A DNA stretch of 64,000 bases from Cellulomonas shaoxiangyii. Its GTDB lineage: Bacteria; Actinomycetota; Actinomycetes; Actinomycetales; Cellulomonadaceae. Both the position numbers and the translations under genes were made by a program. The notes under the pieces were generated by a model that did not search any database, was not told where the DNA came from, and worked only from the letters and a program-made list of their open reading frames with translations. The DNA is taken from the NCBI RefSeq assembly GCF_004798685.1, contig NZ_CP039291.1:868001-932000 (forward strand), in the 5' to 3' direction. This document shows, one piece after another, positions 55,999 to 63,622 of the stretch (within the stretch, counting starts at the first letter, position 1; every line of letters starts with the position of its first letter).

Positions 55999-56880
55999 AT
56001 GGGGCACCAGCACTTCAACGGCCTGAAGACGGCGGCGCTGTTCGGCGCGATGTGGGCCGTCCTGCTCGGCATCGGCTACCTGCTCGGTGGCGGACGGCCG
56101 GGCTGGCTCCTGCTCTTCGCGGGCATCGGGCTGGTGACGACCGCGTACAGCTACTGGAACTCGGACAAGATCGCGATCCGGGCCATGCGTGCACGGCCGG
56201 TCAGCGAGATCGAGCAGCCGGGGATGTACCGGATCGTGCGCGAGCTGTCGACGGCCGCGCGCCAGCCGATGCCGCGCCTGTACATCTCCCCGACGATGGC
56301 CCCGAACGCGTTCGCGACGGGCCGCAACCCGCAGAACGCCGCCGTGTGCTGCACCGAGGGCATCCTGCAGATGCTCGACGAGCGCGAGCTGCGCGGGGTC
56401 CTCGGGCACGAGCTGATGCACGTCTACAACCGCGACATCCTCACGTCGTCGGTGGCCGCGGCGATCGCGGGCGTCATCACCTCGCTCGCCCAGTTCGCGC
56501 TGTACTTCGGCGGCGGCGGCCGCCGCGAGGGCGGCAACCCGCTGGCGGGGCTCCTGCTCGCGCTGCTGGCCCCGGTCGCCGCGAGCCTCATCCAGCTCGC
56601 GATCAGCCGCACGCGGGAGTACGACGCCGACGAGGACGGCGCGGCCCTCACCGGGGACCCCCTCGCGCTCGCGTCGGCGCTGCGCAAGCTCGACGCGGGC
56701 ACGCACGCCCGCCCGTTGCCGCAGGAGCGCGAGCTCGTCGACGTCTCGCACCTGATGATCGCGAACCCGTTCCGCGGCGGCGGCCTGGGCCGGATGTTCG
56801 CGACGCACCCGCCGATGGCCGAGCGCATCGCACGGCTCGAGGCCCTCGCCGGCAACCAGGGCGGGCTCACGCGCTACTGA
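55999..56880 (+). CDS. htpX: Membrane zinc metalloprotease HtpX
   Basis: 293 residues. Two N-terminal helices, then the zinc site [14 protein letters not shown] (HExxH near residue 140), a further hydrophobic pair, and the third ligand Glu in [28 protein letters not shown] and [17 protein letters not shown] are typical. HtpX degrades damaged membrane proteins with its catalytic domain on the cytosolic side. The ATG is assigned by frame and has GGGGGAGG upstream. Confidence 0.95.
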   Translation: MGHQHFNGLKTAALFGAMWAVLLGIGYLLGGGRPGWLLLFAGIGLVTTAYSYWNSDKIAIRAMRARPVSEIEQPGMYRIVRELSTAARQPMPRLYISPTMAPNAFATGRNPQNAAVCCTEGILQMLDERELRGVLGHELMHVYNRDILTSSVAAAIAGVITSLAQFALYFGGGGRREGGNPLAGLLLALLAPVAASLIQLAISRTREYDADEDGAALTGDPLALASALRKLDAGTHARPLPQERELVDVSHLMIANPFRGGGLGRMFATHPPMAERIARLEALAGNQGGLTRY

Positions 56881-56907
56881 CGCGGCCCACCCGGCGGTCC
56901 GCGACGC

Positions 56908-56948
56908 CACGAGGGCGCCCCACGACGTGGTCGCGGGGCGCCCTCGTG
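56908..56948. terminator. Bidirectional hairpin between htpX and yajQ
   Basis: A perfect 14-bp stem (56908-56921 with 56935-56948) with a 13-nt loop between convergent genes. No U-tract. Confidence 0.75.
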
Positions 56949-56964
56949 CCGTCGGACCCGTGCC

Positions 56965-57462
56965 TCAGCGGTAGTTGGTGAACTGCAGGGCCGCGTCGAC
57001 GTCGGCGCCCTTCAGGAGCGCGATCGCGGCCTGCAGGTCGTCGCGGCTCTTGGCCGAGACGCGCAGCTCGTCGCCCTGGATCTGCGTCTTGACGCCCTTC
57101 GGCCCCTCGTCGCGGACGAGCTTCGCGAGCTGCTTGGCGACCTCGGTGCTGAGGCCCTCCTTGATGCTCGCGGCCAGGCGGTACTCCTTGCCCGAGGGCT
57201 TCGGCTCGCCGTCGCCCGTGTCGAGCGACTTCAGCGAGATGCCCCGCTTGATGAGCTTGGACTGCAGGACGTCCAGCACCGCCAGGACGCGCTCCGAGGA
57301 GTTCGCGACCATGAGGATGCTCTCGCCGCTCCACGCGACGGACGCCCCCACGCCCTTGAAGTCGTACCGCTGGGCGATCTCCTTCGCGGCCTGGTTCAGG
57401 GCGTTGTCGACCTCCTGCCGGTCGACCTTGCTGACGACGTCGAACGAGGACTCGCTCGCCAT
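56965..57462 (-). CDS. yajQ: YajQ-family nucleotide-binding protein
   Basis: 165 residues, ATG at 57462 behind GGGAGGGAG. The family signatures [31 protein letters not shown] and [20 protein letters not shown] are intact, and the ending ALQFTNYR is diagnostic. YajQ proteins bind nucleotides, including cyclic di-GMP in Xanthomonas, and tRNA/GTP in E. coli; the role in actinobacteria is not established. Divergent from tRNA-Tyr. Confidence 0.95.
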   Translation of the reverse strand: MASESSFDVVSKVDRQEVDNALNQAAKEIAQRYDFKGVGASVAWSGESILMVANSSERVLAVLDVLQSKLIKRGISLKSLDTGDGEPKPSGKEYRLAASIKEGLSTEVAKQLAKLVRDEGPKGVKTQIQGDELRVSAKSRDDLQAAIALLKGADVDAALQFTNYR

Positions 57463-57579
57463 GGTGCTCCCTCCCGGCGCCCGCGGGTGGGGGCGCCTCG
57501 TGCGGACCGTGCGCGGGGGCCGCCGGCGCCCGTCGCCGCCGCGTGCGGCCCGGACGTGGCGCGAGCGTCCTCGCGGAGT

Positions 57580-57588
57580 TGCTATCCT
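57580..57588 (+). promoter_or_regulatory. Extended -10 promoter for tRNA-Tyr
   Basis: TGCTATCCT has the TGN extension before TATCCT. It lies about 75 nt upstream of the mature tRNA; no good -35 is seen. The rest of the 200-bp gap to yajQ shows nothing recognisable. Confidence 0.45.
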
Positions 57589-57662
57589 TCCATCCGCACG
57601 CCGCTCACGCGGACGGCGGACGGGCCCCGGCCCGGACGCCCGAGCACGGGTGGCGTCCCCTT

Positions 57663-57744
57663 GGCGGGTTACCCGAGTGGCCAAAGGGGGCTGACTGTAA
57701 ATCAGCTGGCAACGCCTACGGGGGTTCGAATCCCTCACCCGCCA
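57663..57744 (+). tRNA. tRNA-Tyr (anticodon GTA)
   Basis: 82 nt, class II with a variable arm. Acceptor stem GGCGGGT pairs with ACCCGCC, the anticodon loop contains GTA in GACTGTAAATC, and the T-loop is GGGTTCGAATCC. The 3' CCA is not encoded (A is followed by CGG). Confidence 0.96.
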
Positions 57745-57748
57745 CGGA

Positions 57749-57783
57749 CGAAGGGCCTCCTCGCAGTGCGAGGAGGCCCTTCG
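57749..57783. terminator. Hairpin after tRNA-Tyr
   Basis: A perfect 16-bp stem (57749-57764 with 57768-57783) with a 3-nt loop begins 4 nt after the tRNA. It also serves the convergent lipoprotein gene. Confidence 0.85.
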
Positions 57784-57795
57784 CCGTCCCGGGCG

Positions 57796-58257
57796 TCAGG
57801 CGCAGGTGTACGCGCCGGTGGTCAGGGAGACGGTGGCGCCCTCGTAGCGGGTGTCGAAGACCCCGGCGTCCTCCTCGGACGCGAACGCGAGGCCGACGGC
57901 GACCGGTGCCTCGATGCCCGTGAGCCCGGCGATCTTCTCGCCGGCGCCCTCCTGGCACGCCGGGTCCCAGACCTCGGCGTCGTAGCCCAGCTCCGCGAGG
58001 CGGGCGACCTCCTCCTCCAGGGCGCCCTCGCCGCCGGCGTCCGCGACCCCCGTCCAGACCACCCAGAGATCGCCCTCGGCCTCGGCGGGCTCGACCGCCT
58101 CGGGCCACTCCGCGGTCGACGGGTCGACGCCGTCGTCGCCCGAGCACGCGCTCAGGCCGACGGCGAGGGCGCCGGCGGCGAGGAGCGCGGCGGCGCGACG
58201 GGACGCACCGGCGGACGTGCGGCGGGCGCGACGGGGGAGGGCAGGCATGGGGCGCAT
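57796..58257 (-). CDS. Small lipoprotein, unknown function
   Basis: 153 residues from an ATG at 58257, or 150 from the ATG at 58248; neither has a good ribosome site. An Arg-rich start, an Ala/Leu core and LSACSG give a lipoprotein signal. The mature part of about 115 residues is acidic with one further Cys pair (DPACQEG and a C-terminal YTCA) that might form a disulfide. I recognise no family. It converges on tRNA-Tyr and diverges from tRNA-Thr. Confidence 0.75.
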   Translation of the reverse strand: MRPMPALPRRARRTSAGASRRAAALLAAGALAVGLSACSGDDGVDPSTAEWPEAVEPAEAEGDLWVVWTGVADAGGEGALEEEVARLAELGYDAEVWDPACQEGAGEKIAGLTGIEAPVAVGLAFASEEDAGVFDTRYEGATVSLTTGAYTCA

Positions 58258-58365
58258 GCGGCGGATCGTGGCACGCGGCCCGCGCGCCGAGGCACGGGGG
58301 GAAACGTTTAGGTGGCGGGTGCGCGGAGCGGCCCGCCCGTGCCCGGCGGGGGCTGCGGGGCCGAT

Positions 58366-58395
58366 TTCACCGGCACCCCCGGGCCCGTGTACTCT
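58366..58395 (+). promoter_or_regulatory. Promoter for tRNA-Thr/tRNA-Met/rpmG
   Basis: TTCACC (58366-58371) and TACTCT (58390-58395) are 18 bp apart, 10 nt before the mature tRNA-Thr. Confidence 0.6.
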
Positions 58396-58405
58396 GGTCC
58401 GCGCT

Positions 58406-58478
58406 GCCCCGATAGCTCAGTCGGCAGAGCGTCTCCATGGTAAGGAGAAGGTCAAGGGTTCGATTCCCTTTCGGGGCT
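58406..58478 (+). tRNA. tRNA-Thr (anticodon GGT)
   Basis: 73 nt. Acceptor GCCCCGA pairs with TCGGGGC, D-arm TAGCTCAGTCGG, anticodon loop ATGGTAA reading GGT, T-loop GGGTTCGATTCCC. The 3' CCA is not encoded. Confidence 0.96.
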
Positions 58479-58492
58479 CTGTGGTGTGTCAG

Positions 58493-58520
58493 GGGCCGGT
58501 CACCCTCGGGTGGCCGGCCC
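58493..58520 (+). other. Hairpin between tRNA-Thr and tRNA-Met
   Basis: GGGCCGGTCACCC and GGGTGGCCGGCCC (58493-58505, 58508-58520) form a 13-bp arm with one G-U pair around a minimal loop. It could be a processing signal or attenuator ahead of tRNA-Met and rpmG. Confidence 0.5.
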
Positions 58521-58533
58521 GGACAGCCGCTGC

Positions 58534-58610
58534 GGCGGGATAGCTCAGGTGGTTAGAGCACACGGCTCATAATCGTGGTGTCGCGGGTTCGAATCCCGCT
58601 CCCGCTACCA
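58534..58610 (+). tRNA. tRNA-Met (anticodon CAT)
   Basis: 77 nt including an encoded 3' CCA. Acceptor GGCGGGA pairs with TCCCGCT (terminal G-U), anticodon loop CTCATAA, T-loop GGGTTCGAATCCC. The paired first acceptor base and the absence of the GGG/CCC anticodon-stem signature indicate elongator rather than initiator. Confidence 0.94.
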
Positions 58611-58704
58611 CGTCCGGCGAAGACCCTTAGCAGCAGCGCGTGTCGGCCGGCGCGCGCCAGGAGAAGAGCGCAGCCCCCCTCGGGGCGCGAGAGGTGACAC
58701 AGAC

Positions 58705-58875
58705 ATGGCCAGCAAGAGCTCGGACGTCCGCCCGAAGATCACCCTTGCCTGCACGGAGTGCAAGGAGCGGAACTACATCACCAAGAAGAACCGTCGGAAC
58801 AACCCCGACCGGCTCGAGATGAAGAAGTTCTGCCCGCGGGACAACAAGCACACGGTGCACCGCGAGACCCGCTGA
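58705..58875 (+). CDS. rpmG: 50S ribosomal protein L33
   Basis: 56 residues from an ATG at 58705. [20 protein letters not shown] and the ending HTVHRETR identify L33. The first zinc pair CTEC is present, but the second reads CPRD where zinc-binding forms have CxxC, so the fourth ligand is missing. It follows tRNA-Thr and tRNA-Met, the conserved actinobacterial order, and precedes two MaoC-type dehydratase genes. Confidence 0.95.
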   Translation: MASKSSDVRPKITLACTECKERNYITKKNRRNNPDRLEMKKFCPRDNKHTVHRETR

Positions 58876-58908
58876 CGCGGGCACGCGCACTACCGAGCGA
58901 CCGCTGAC

Positions 58909-59364
58909 GTGCCGGTCGACACCACATTCGCCGGGCGGGTCTACCCGCCCGGCGACGTGTATGTGGTCTCCCGCGAGAAGATCCGCGAGTTCGCGGAGGC
59001 GACGGGTGCCACGCACCCCGCGCACGTCGACCCCGTCGCGGCGCGCGCCCTCGGGTACCCCGACGTCGTCGCGCCTCCGACGTTCGCGGTCGTGATCGCG
59101 CAGCGCACCGAGGCGCAGTACGTCGACGACCCCGGCGCGGGCATCGACTTCAGCCGCGTCGTGCACGCCGACGAGCGGTTCACGCACCACCGGCCGCTGC
59201 ACGCGGGGGACCGCGTGGTCCCGACGCTGCACGTCGACGCCGTGACGGTGCGCGGCGGGCTCGCCATGGTGACCACGCGCTGCGAGCTCGCGGACGAGTC
59301 CGGGGCCCCGCTCGCGTCGGTCGTCTCCACGCTCGCCGTCCGGCCCGAGGAGGGGGACGCGTGA
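58909..59364 (+). CDS. MaoC-family dehydratase, HadA-like N-terminal type
   Basis: 151 residues from a GTG at 58909. Single hot-dog fold: YPPGDVYVVSREKIREFAEA, HPAHVDPVAARALGYPDVVA, and a long C-terminal strand region. It matches FAS1_DH/HadA proteins, which lack the complete catalytic pair and pair with a HadB-type subunit. In M. tuberculosis the same order rpmG-hadA-hadB encodes the mycolic-acid dehydratase. A mycolate role is not expected in this organism, so the substrate is open. The stop overlaps the next start (GTGA). Confidence 0.88.
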   Translation: MPVDTTFAGRVYPPGDVYVVSREKIREFAEATGATHPAHVDPVAARALGYPDVVAPPTFAVVIAQRTEAQYVDDPGAGIDFSRVVHADERFTHHRPLHAGDRVVPTLHVDAVTVRGGLAMVTTRCELADESGAPLASVVSTLAVRPEEGDA

Positions 59365-59789
59365 GCCCCCGCCCTGCGCTCGCGGACCTGGCGGTCGGCC
59401 AGGAGCTCGCGCGTCGCACGGTCGTGGTCGACCGCGCCCGCCTCGTGCGGTACGCCGGTGCGAGCGGCGACGCGAACCCCATCCACTGGAACGACCGCGT
59501 CGCGAGGTCCGTCGGGCTGCCGGGCGTCATCGCGCACGGCATGTGGACCATGGGCGCGGCCGCCGCGGTCGTCGCCGACTGGGCCGGGGACCCCGGTGCG
59601 GTGGTCGACTACCGGACCCGGTTCACGCGCCCCGTGCCCGTGCCGGACCCCGGCCACGCCGAGGTCGAGGTCGTCGCCACCGTGGGGGCGCTCGACGCGG
59701 ACGCCGGGACGGTGCGCGTCGACCTCGCCGTGGCGGTCGAGGGTGCGCGCGTCCTGGGCAAGGCGCAGGCGGTCGTCCGCCTCTCCTGA
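59361..59789 (+). CDS. MaoC-family dehydratase, HadB-like catalytic subunit
   Basis: 142 residues from a GTG overlapping the preceding stop. The hydratase-2 motif is complete: YAGASGDANPIHWNDRVARS with the catalytic Asp/His pair, then GVIAHGMWTMG. Together with the upstream subunit it should form a heterodimeric (R)-3-hydroxyacyl dehydratase acting on acyl-ACP or acyl-CoA. The usual next gene, murB, is displaced by a LacI/MFS pair. Confidence 0.9.
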   Translation: MSPRPALADLAVGQELARRTVVVDRARLVRYAGASGDANPIHWNDRVARSVGLPGVIAHGMWTMGAAAAVVADWAGDPGAVVDYRTRFTRPVPVPDPGHAEVEVVATVGALDADAGTVRVDLAVAVEGARVLGKAQAVVRLS

Positions 59790-59810
59790 CGCGGTCGACC
59801 CGCGGCCCGG

Positions 59811-60881
59811 TCAGACGGGGACGGGGCCTGTGGTCGTGCCCTCGCGCAGCGCGACCGGCAGGACGCGCTCCTCGGCGTCGCGGCCCGCGAGCAGGTCCGC
59901 CACCGCGTCGCCGATGGCCGCGCCCTTGTCGGCGAGCGGCTGCGCGACGGACGTCAGCACGTCGGGGGCGAGCCACGGCAGGTCGAGACCGTCGAACCCG
60001 GCCACCGAGACGTCCTGCGGGACGCGCAGGCCGAGCTCGCGCGCGGCCAGCACCACGCCCGAGGCCAGCAGGTCGGACTGGCAGATGATGGCCGTGGGCC
60101 GGTCGGCCGCCTGCAGCAGCGCGCGCCCGGCGGCCGCGCCGTGCTCGACGAGCGACGCGGGGGTCTCCCACACCACGGTCGGCTCGACGCCCGCGTCGGT
60201 GACGCCGGCGAGGCGGCGGCGGGTGATCTCCCACGCGATGCCGGACAGTCGACCGGGGCCGGCGGGCCCCTCGACGCGGTCGCGGTCGAAGGGCAGCGTG
60301 ACGGTCGCGATCCGGCGGTGCCCGAGGCCGACGACGTGCCGGGTGAGCTCGGCCATGCCCCCGCGGTCGTCGATGCCGACGACCGCGACGTCCGGCTGGG
60401 GGGTGCCCTCGACGAGCACCACGGGGATGCCGCGGTTGCGCAGCGTCTCGAGCACCGGGTCGTCGGTGGTGCCGCCCCACATCTGCACGGCGACGTCCAT
60501 CGCCGCCGTGCTGAGCAGCGGGTCGACGGGCGGCTGCGTCGTGTCGTGCGGCCCGGGCACGAGGAGCACGCCGAGGCCGAGGGGCCCGAGGCGGGCGGTG
60601 AGGCCGTCGAGGACCTGCACCGTCACCGGGTCCCGGAACGCGCGCCGCAGCACGTCGCCCATGACGACGCCGACGATGCCGGAGCGGCCGCGGCGCAGCT
60701 GGCGGCCGAGCGGGTTCGGGCCGGCGTAGGCGAGGGTGCGGGCCGCCTCCAGCACGCGCTCGCGCGTGCGGTCGGCGATCGGGCCGGAGCCCGAGAACGC
60801 CAGGGAGGCGGTCGACACCGAGACCCCCGCGGCGGCGGCGACGTCGGCGAGGGTGGTGCGCTGGGCGGACAGTGTCGGCAC
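59811..60881 (-). CDS. LacI-family transcriptional regulator
   Basis: 356 residues from a GTG at 60881; a GTG at 60899 is an alternative and neither has a clean ribosome site. The helix-turn-helix is TLADVAAAAGVSVSTASLAF followed by the hinge helix region PNPLGRQLRRGRSGIVGVV. The effector domain is periplasmic-binding-protein-like, with GIPVVLVEGTPQPDVAVVGI, AIICQSDLLASGVVLAA and VSVAGFDGLDLPWLAPDVLT. It is divergent from an MFS transporter, with two matching palindromes between them, so it probably controls that transporter and itself. Ligand unknown. Confidence 0.93.
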   Translation of the reverse strand: MPTLSAQRTTLADVAAAAGVSVSTASLAFSGSGPIADRTRERVLEAARTLAYAGPNPLGRQLRRGRSGIVGVVMGDVLRRAFRDPVTVQVLDGLTARLGPLGLGVLLVPGPHDTTQPPVDPLLSTAAMDVAVQMWGGTTDDPVLETLRNRGIPVVLVEGTPQPDVAVVGIDDRGGMAELTRHVVGLGHRRIATVTLPFDRDRVEGPAGPGRLSGIAWEITRRRLAGVTDAGVEPTVVWETPASLVEHGAAAGRALLQAADRPTAIICQSDLLASGVVLAARELGLRVPQDVSVAGFDGLDLPWLAPDVLTSVAQPLADKGAAIGDAVADLLAGRDAEERVLPVALREGTTTGPVPV

Positions 60882-60991
60882 CTTTCGTGGGCCGGCCACG
60901 TACCGGCGCAGGTCGCGAGGGTGTCGTCGGGCCGCGGCGCGGCGCCGTTTGACGACGCGAGCAGCGTACCCGCAGACTTGACGAAACCCCC

Positions 60992-61036
60992 TCGAATCGA
61001 TCCGAGCTCGCGGCGTGCGCATCGGGTCGATTCGCG
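60992..61036. promoter_or_regulatory. Two LacI-type operators between lacI-like and MFS genes
   Basis: CTCGAATCGATCCGAG (60992-61007) is a 16-bp palindrome with one mismatched pair and a central CG. Its reverse complement recurs at 61021-61036 with 13 of 16 bases, 29 bp away centre to centre. A TTGACG at 60979-60984 is a possible -35 for the MFS gene, which would put the first operator in the promoter spacer. Confidence 0.65.
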
Positions 61037-61083
61037 CCGCCGCACCGTCAGTCGGCCCCGAGCACCGGACGAGGAGGAGCCCG

Positions 61084-62388
61084 ATGAGCGCGTCGCGCGA
61101 CGTGACGAGCACCGGTGAGCACGCCGCCCCGCGCGAGGTCCGCGCCGCGTCGGCGGCCGTCTTCACCGTCTTCCTCCTGGCGGGGTGGAACTTCGCCAGC
61201 TGGGCGTCGCGGCTGCCGGCGGTCCGCGACGCGCTCGACCTCACGCCCGACCGGATGGGTCTGCTGCTCCTCGTCGGGTCCTTCGGGTCGCTGCTCGCGC
61301 TCCCGCTGTCCGGGCTGGTCGTCGAGCGGCTGGGGGCGCGTCGCACCGTGCTCGGCTTCGGCGTGCTCAACGCCGTCGGGTACGCGCTCGCGTGCGTCGG
61401 CGTGGCCACCGGCCAGGTCGTCGTCGTGGGGGTCGGCCTCGTCCTCGCCGGTGTCGGCACGGGGGTGTGGGACGCGTCGATGAACCTCGAGGGCGCGCTC
61501 GTCGAGCAGCGCCTGGGCCGGACGGTCATGCCGCGGTACCACGCCGGCTTCTCGTTCGGCACGATGGCGGCGGCCGGCGCCGCGGCCGTCCTCGCCGGGC
61601 TGGACGTACCCGTCGAGGTGCACCTGCCGGTCGCCGTGGCGCTGTCGAGCGTGGTGCTGGCCCTGGCCGTGCGCTCGTTCCTCGCCGACGCGGGCGCGCC
61701 GCCGGCCGCGGACGGGGCCCCGGCCGGGTCCACCGCCGGGGCGGACCCCGCGACCGCCGCCCCCGCGCCCCGCGGGACGCGCGCGGCCCTCGGCGCGTGG
61801 CTCGAGCCGCGCACGCTCCTCGTCGGCCTCGTCGTGCTCGCGGCGGCGCTCACCGAGGGGGCCGCGAACGACTGGGTGAGCCTCGCCGTCGTCGACGGCT
61901 TCGACACCGGCCACGCCGTCGGCGCGCTGGGCTTCGGGCTGTTCGTCACCGCCATGACCGCGATGCGCCTGCTCGGCACGCGGCTGCTCGACCGGTACGG
62001 CCGGGTCGCGGTGTTGCGCCTGTGCGCGGGGCTCGCGTTCGTCGGGCTGCTGGTGTTCGGGCTCGCGGGCAGCCTGTGGGTCGCGCTGCTGGGCGTCGTC
62101 GCGTGGGGTGCGGGCGCGGCCCTCGGCTTCCCGGTCGGGATGAGCGCGGCGTCGGACGACCCGCGCCGTGCGGCCCAGCGCGTCGCCGTCGTCTCGACGA
62201 TCGGCTACTCGGCCTTCCTCGCCGGGCCGCCGCTGCTCGGCCTGCTCGCCGAGCGCGTCGGCTACCGGCCCGCGCTGCTCGCGATCCTCGTGCCGGTGGT
62301 GCTGGGGCTGCTCGTCACCAGCGCCGCCCGCCCGCTGGCGGAGCCCGGCGGCTCGGGGGCGCGCGGCGCACCGCGCGACGTAGCCTGA
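61084..62388 (+). CDS. MFS transporter
   Basis: 434 residues from an ATG at 61084 behind GAGGAGG. Twelve membrane helices in two halves, separated by a Pro/Ala-rich central loop (about residues 200-240). LAGWNFASWASRLPAVRDAL, the loop motif ERLGARRTVLGFG, GVGTGVWDASMNLEGALVE and the mirrored LDRYGRVAVLRL place it among YbjJ/FucP-like carriers. The divergent LacI regulator suggests a sugar or sugar-related substrate, imported or exported. Only 4 bp separate it from murB. Confidence 0.9.
   Translation: MSASRDVTSTGEHAAPREVRAASAAVFTVFLLAGWNFASWASRLPAVRDALDLTPDRMGLLLLVGSFGSLLALPLSGLVVERLGARRTVLGFGVLNAVGYALACVGVATGQVVVVGVGLVLAGVGTGVWDASMNLEGALVEQRLGRTVMPRYHAGFSFGTMAAAGAAAVLAGLDVPVEVHLPVAVALSSVVLALAVRSFLADAGAPPAADGAPAGSTAGADPATAAPAPRGTRAALGAWLEPRTLLVGLVVLAAALTEGAANDWVSLAVVDGFDTGHAVGALGFGLFVTAMTAMRLLGTRLLDRYGRVAVLRLCAGLAFVGLLVFGLAGSLWVALLGVVAWGAGAALGFPVGMSAASDDPRRAAQRVAVVSTIGYSAFLAGPPLLGLLAERVGYRPALLAILVPVVLGLLVTSAARPLAEPGGSGARGAPRDVA
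62381..62386 (+). promoter_or_regulatory. Leaderless -10 element of murB
   Basis: TAGCCT inside the 3' end of the MFS gene, 6 nt before the murB GTG at 62393. murB thus keeps its own promoter despite the inserted neighbour. Confidence 0.6.
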
Positions 62389-62392
62389 CGGG

Positions 62393-63538
62393 GTGGAGCT
62401 CGACACCTGCGCCCTGCCCGGTCCCGCACCGGAGCCGGCCGACGCCCCCGTCCCGACGCACGACGGCGCCCCCGCGCTCGCGGACCTGACGACCCTGCGC
62501 GTCGGCGGGCCCGCGCGGCGGTACGTCGAGACGCGGACGGAGCAGGAGCTGATCGGCGTCGTCCGTGACGCGGACGACGCGGGCGAGCCGCTCCTCGTGC
62601 TCGGCGGCGGCTCCAACGTGCTCGTCGACGACGCCGGCTTCCCGGGGGTCGTCGTCCGCGACGTCCGCGGCGGCGTGGAGGTGCCGGACGCGTCGGCGTG
62701 CGCGGGCGTCACCCTGACGGTCCCCGCCGGGACGGTCTGGGACGACGTGGTCGCGTACGCCGTCGAGCACGAGCTCGTCGGCCTCGAGGCGCTGTCCGGC
62801 ATCCCCGGGTCCACCGGCGCCACGCCGGTGCAGAACGTGGGCGCCTACGGCCAGGAGGTCGCGCAGACGATCTCGCAGGTCCGCGTCTGGGACCGCGGGC
62901 GTGCCCGGGTGCGCACCCTGCCGTGGGTGACGCTCGCGTTCGGGTACCGCACGTCGCTGCTGAAGCGGTCGATGCGCGCCTCGGCGGACGACCCGGCGGC
63001 GCCCTGGGGCCCCACGCCCCGGTACGTCGTGCTGGACGTGACGTTCCAGCTGCGGCCGGGTTCGCTCTCGGCCGCGATCGCGTACCCCGAGCTCGCGCGC
63101 ACGCTGGGCGTCGCCGTGGGGGAGCGGGCGCCGCTGGCCGACGTCCGCGCGGCGGTGCTCGCGCTGCGCTCGCGCAAGGGCATGGTGCTCGACGCCGGCG
63201 ACCACGACACGTGGAGCGCCGGCTCGTTCTTCACCAACCCGGTGCTGCCTGCCGCGGACGCCCAGGCGCTGCCCGCCGACGCCCCCCGCTGGCCGCTGGA
63301 CGACGGCACGGTCAAGACCAGCGCCGCCTGGCTGATCGAGCACGCCGGCTACGGCCGCGGGTACGGCGCCCCGGGCCCGGCCGCGCTCTCCTCGAAGCAC
63401 GCGCTGGCGCTGACGAACCGCGGTGACGCGCGCGCGGGCGACCTCGTCGCCCTGGCGCGGGAGCTGCGCGACGGCGTGCGGGACCGGTTCGGCGTCGTGC
63501 TCGAGCCCGAGCCGGTGCTGGTCGGCACCGCGCTCTGA
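62393..63538 (+). CDS. murB: UDP-N-acetylenolpyruvoylglucosamine reductase MurB
   Basis: 381 residues. It reduces the enolpyruvyl group to lactyl in peptidoglycan precursor synthesis with NADPH and FAD. FAD site LLVLGGGSNVLVDDAGF; IPGSTGATPVQNVGAYGQEV; FGYRTSLLK carries the substrate Tyr; SAGSFFTNPVLP supplies the catalytic Ser; and a final Glu lies in VVLEPEPVLVG. The type I form with the extra Tyr loop is consistent with its length. The GTG start follows TAGCCT by 6 nt. Confidence 0.96.
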   Translation: MELDTCALPGPAPEPADAPVPTHDGAPALADLTTLRVGGPARRYVETRTEQELIGVVRDADDAGEPLLVLGGGSNVLVDDAGFPGVVVRDVRGGVEVPDASACAGVTLTVPAGTVWDDVVAYAVEHELVGLEALSGIPGSTGATPVQNVGAYGQEVAQTISQVRVWDRGRARVRTLPWVTLAFGYRTSLLKRSMRASADDPAAPWGPTPRYVVLDVTFQLRPGSLSAAIAYPELARTLGVAVGERAPLADVRAAVLALRSRKGMVLDAGDHDTWSAGSFFTNPVLPAADAQALPADAPRWPLDDGTVKTSAAWLIEHAGYGRGYGAPGPAALSSKHALALTNRGDARAGDLVALARELRDGVRDRFGVVLEPEPVLVGTAL

Positions 63539-63622
63539 CCCCCGCCCCGGACCGCCGCCCGCCCGACCCTGGGGCCACGGTGCGGACGGCACGTCGGCCC
63601 GCGCGACCGGGGCCGCTGGCCG

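Noticed and set aside
57580..57744. Possible T-box or riboswitch upstream of tRNA-Tyr, suggested by the 75-nt leader
   Set aside because: No conserved T-box or riboswitch core was seen and the downstream gene is a tRNA, so a simple leader is the better reading.
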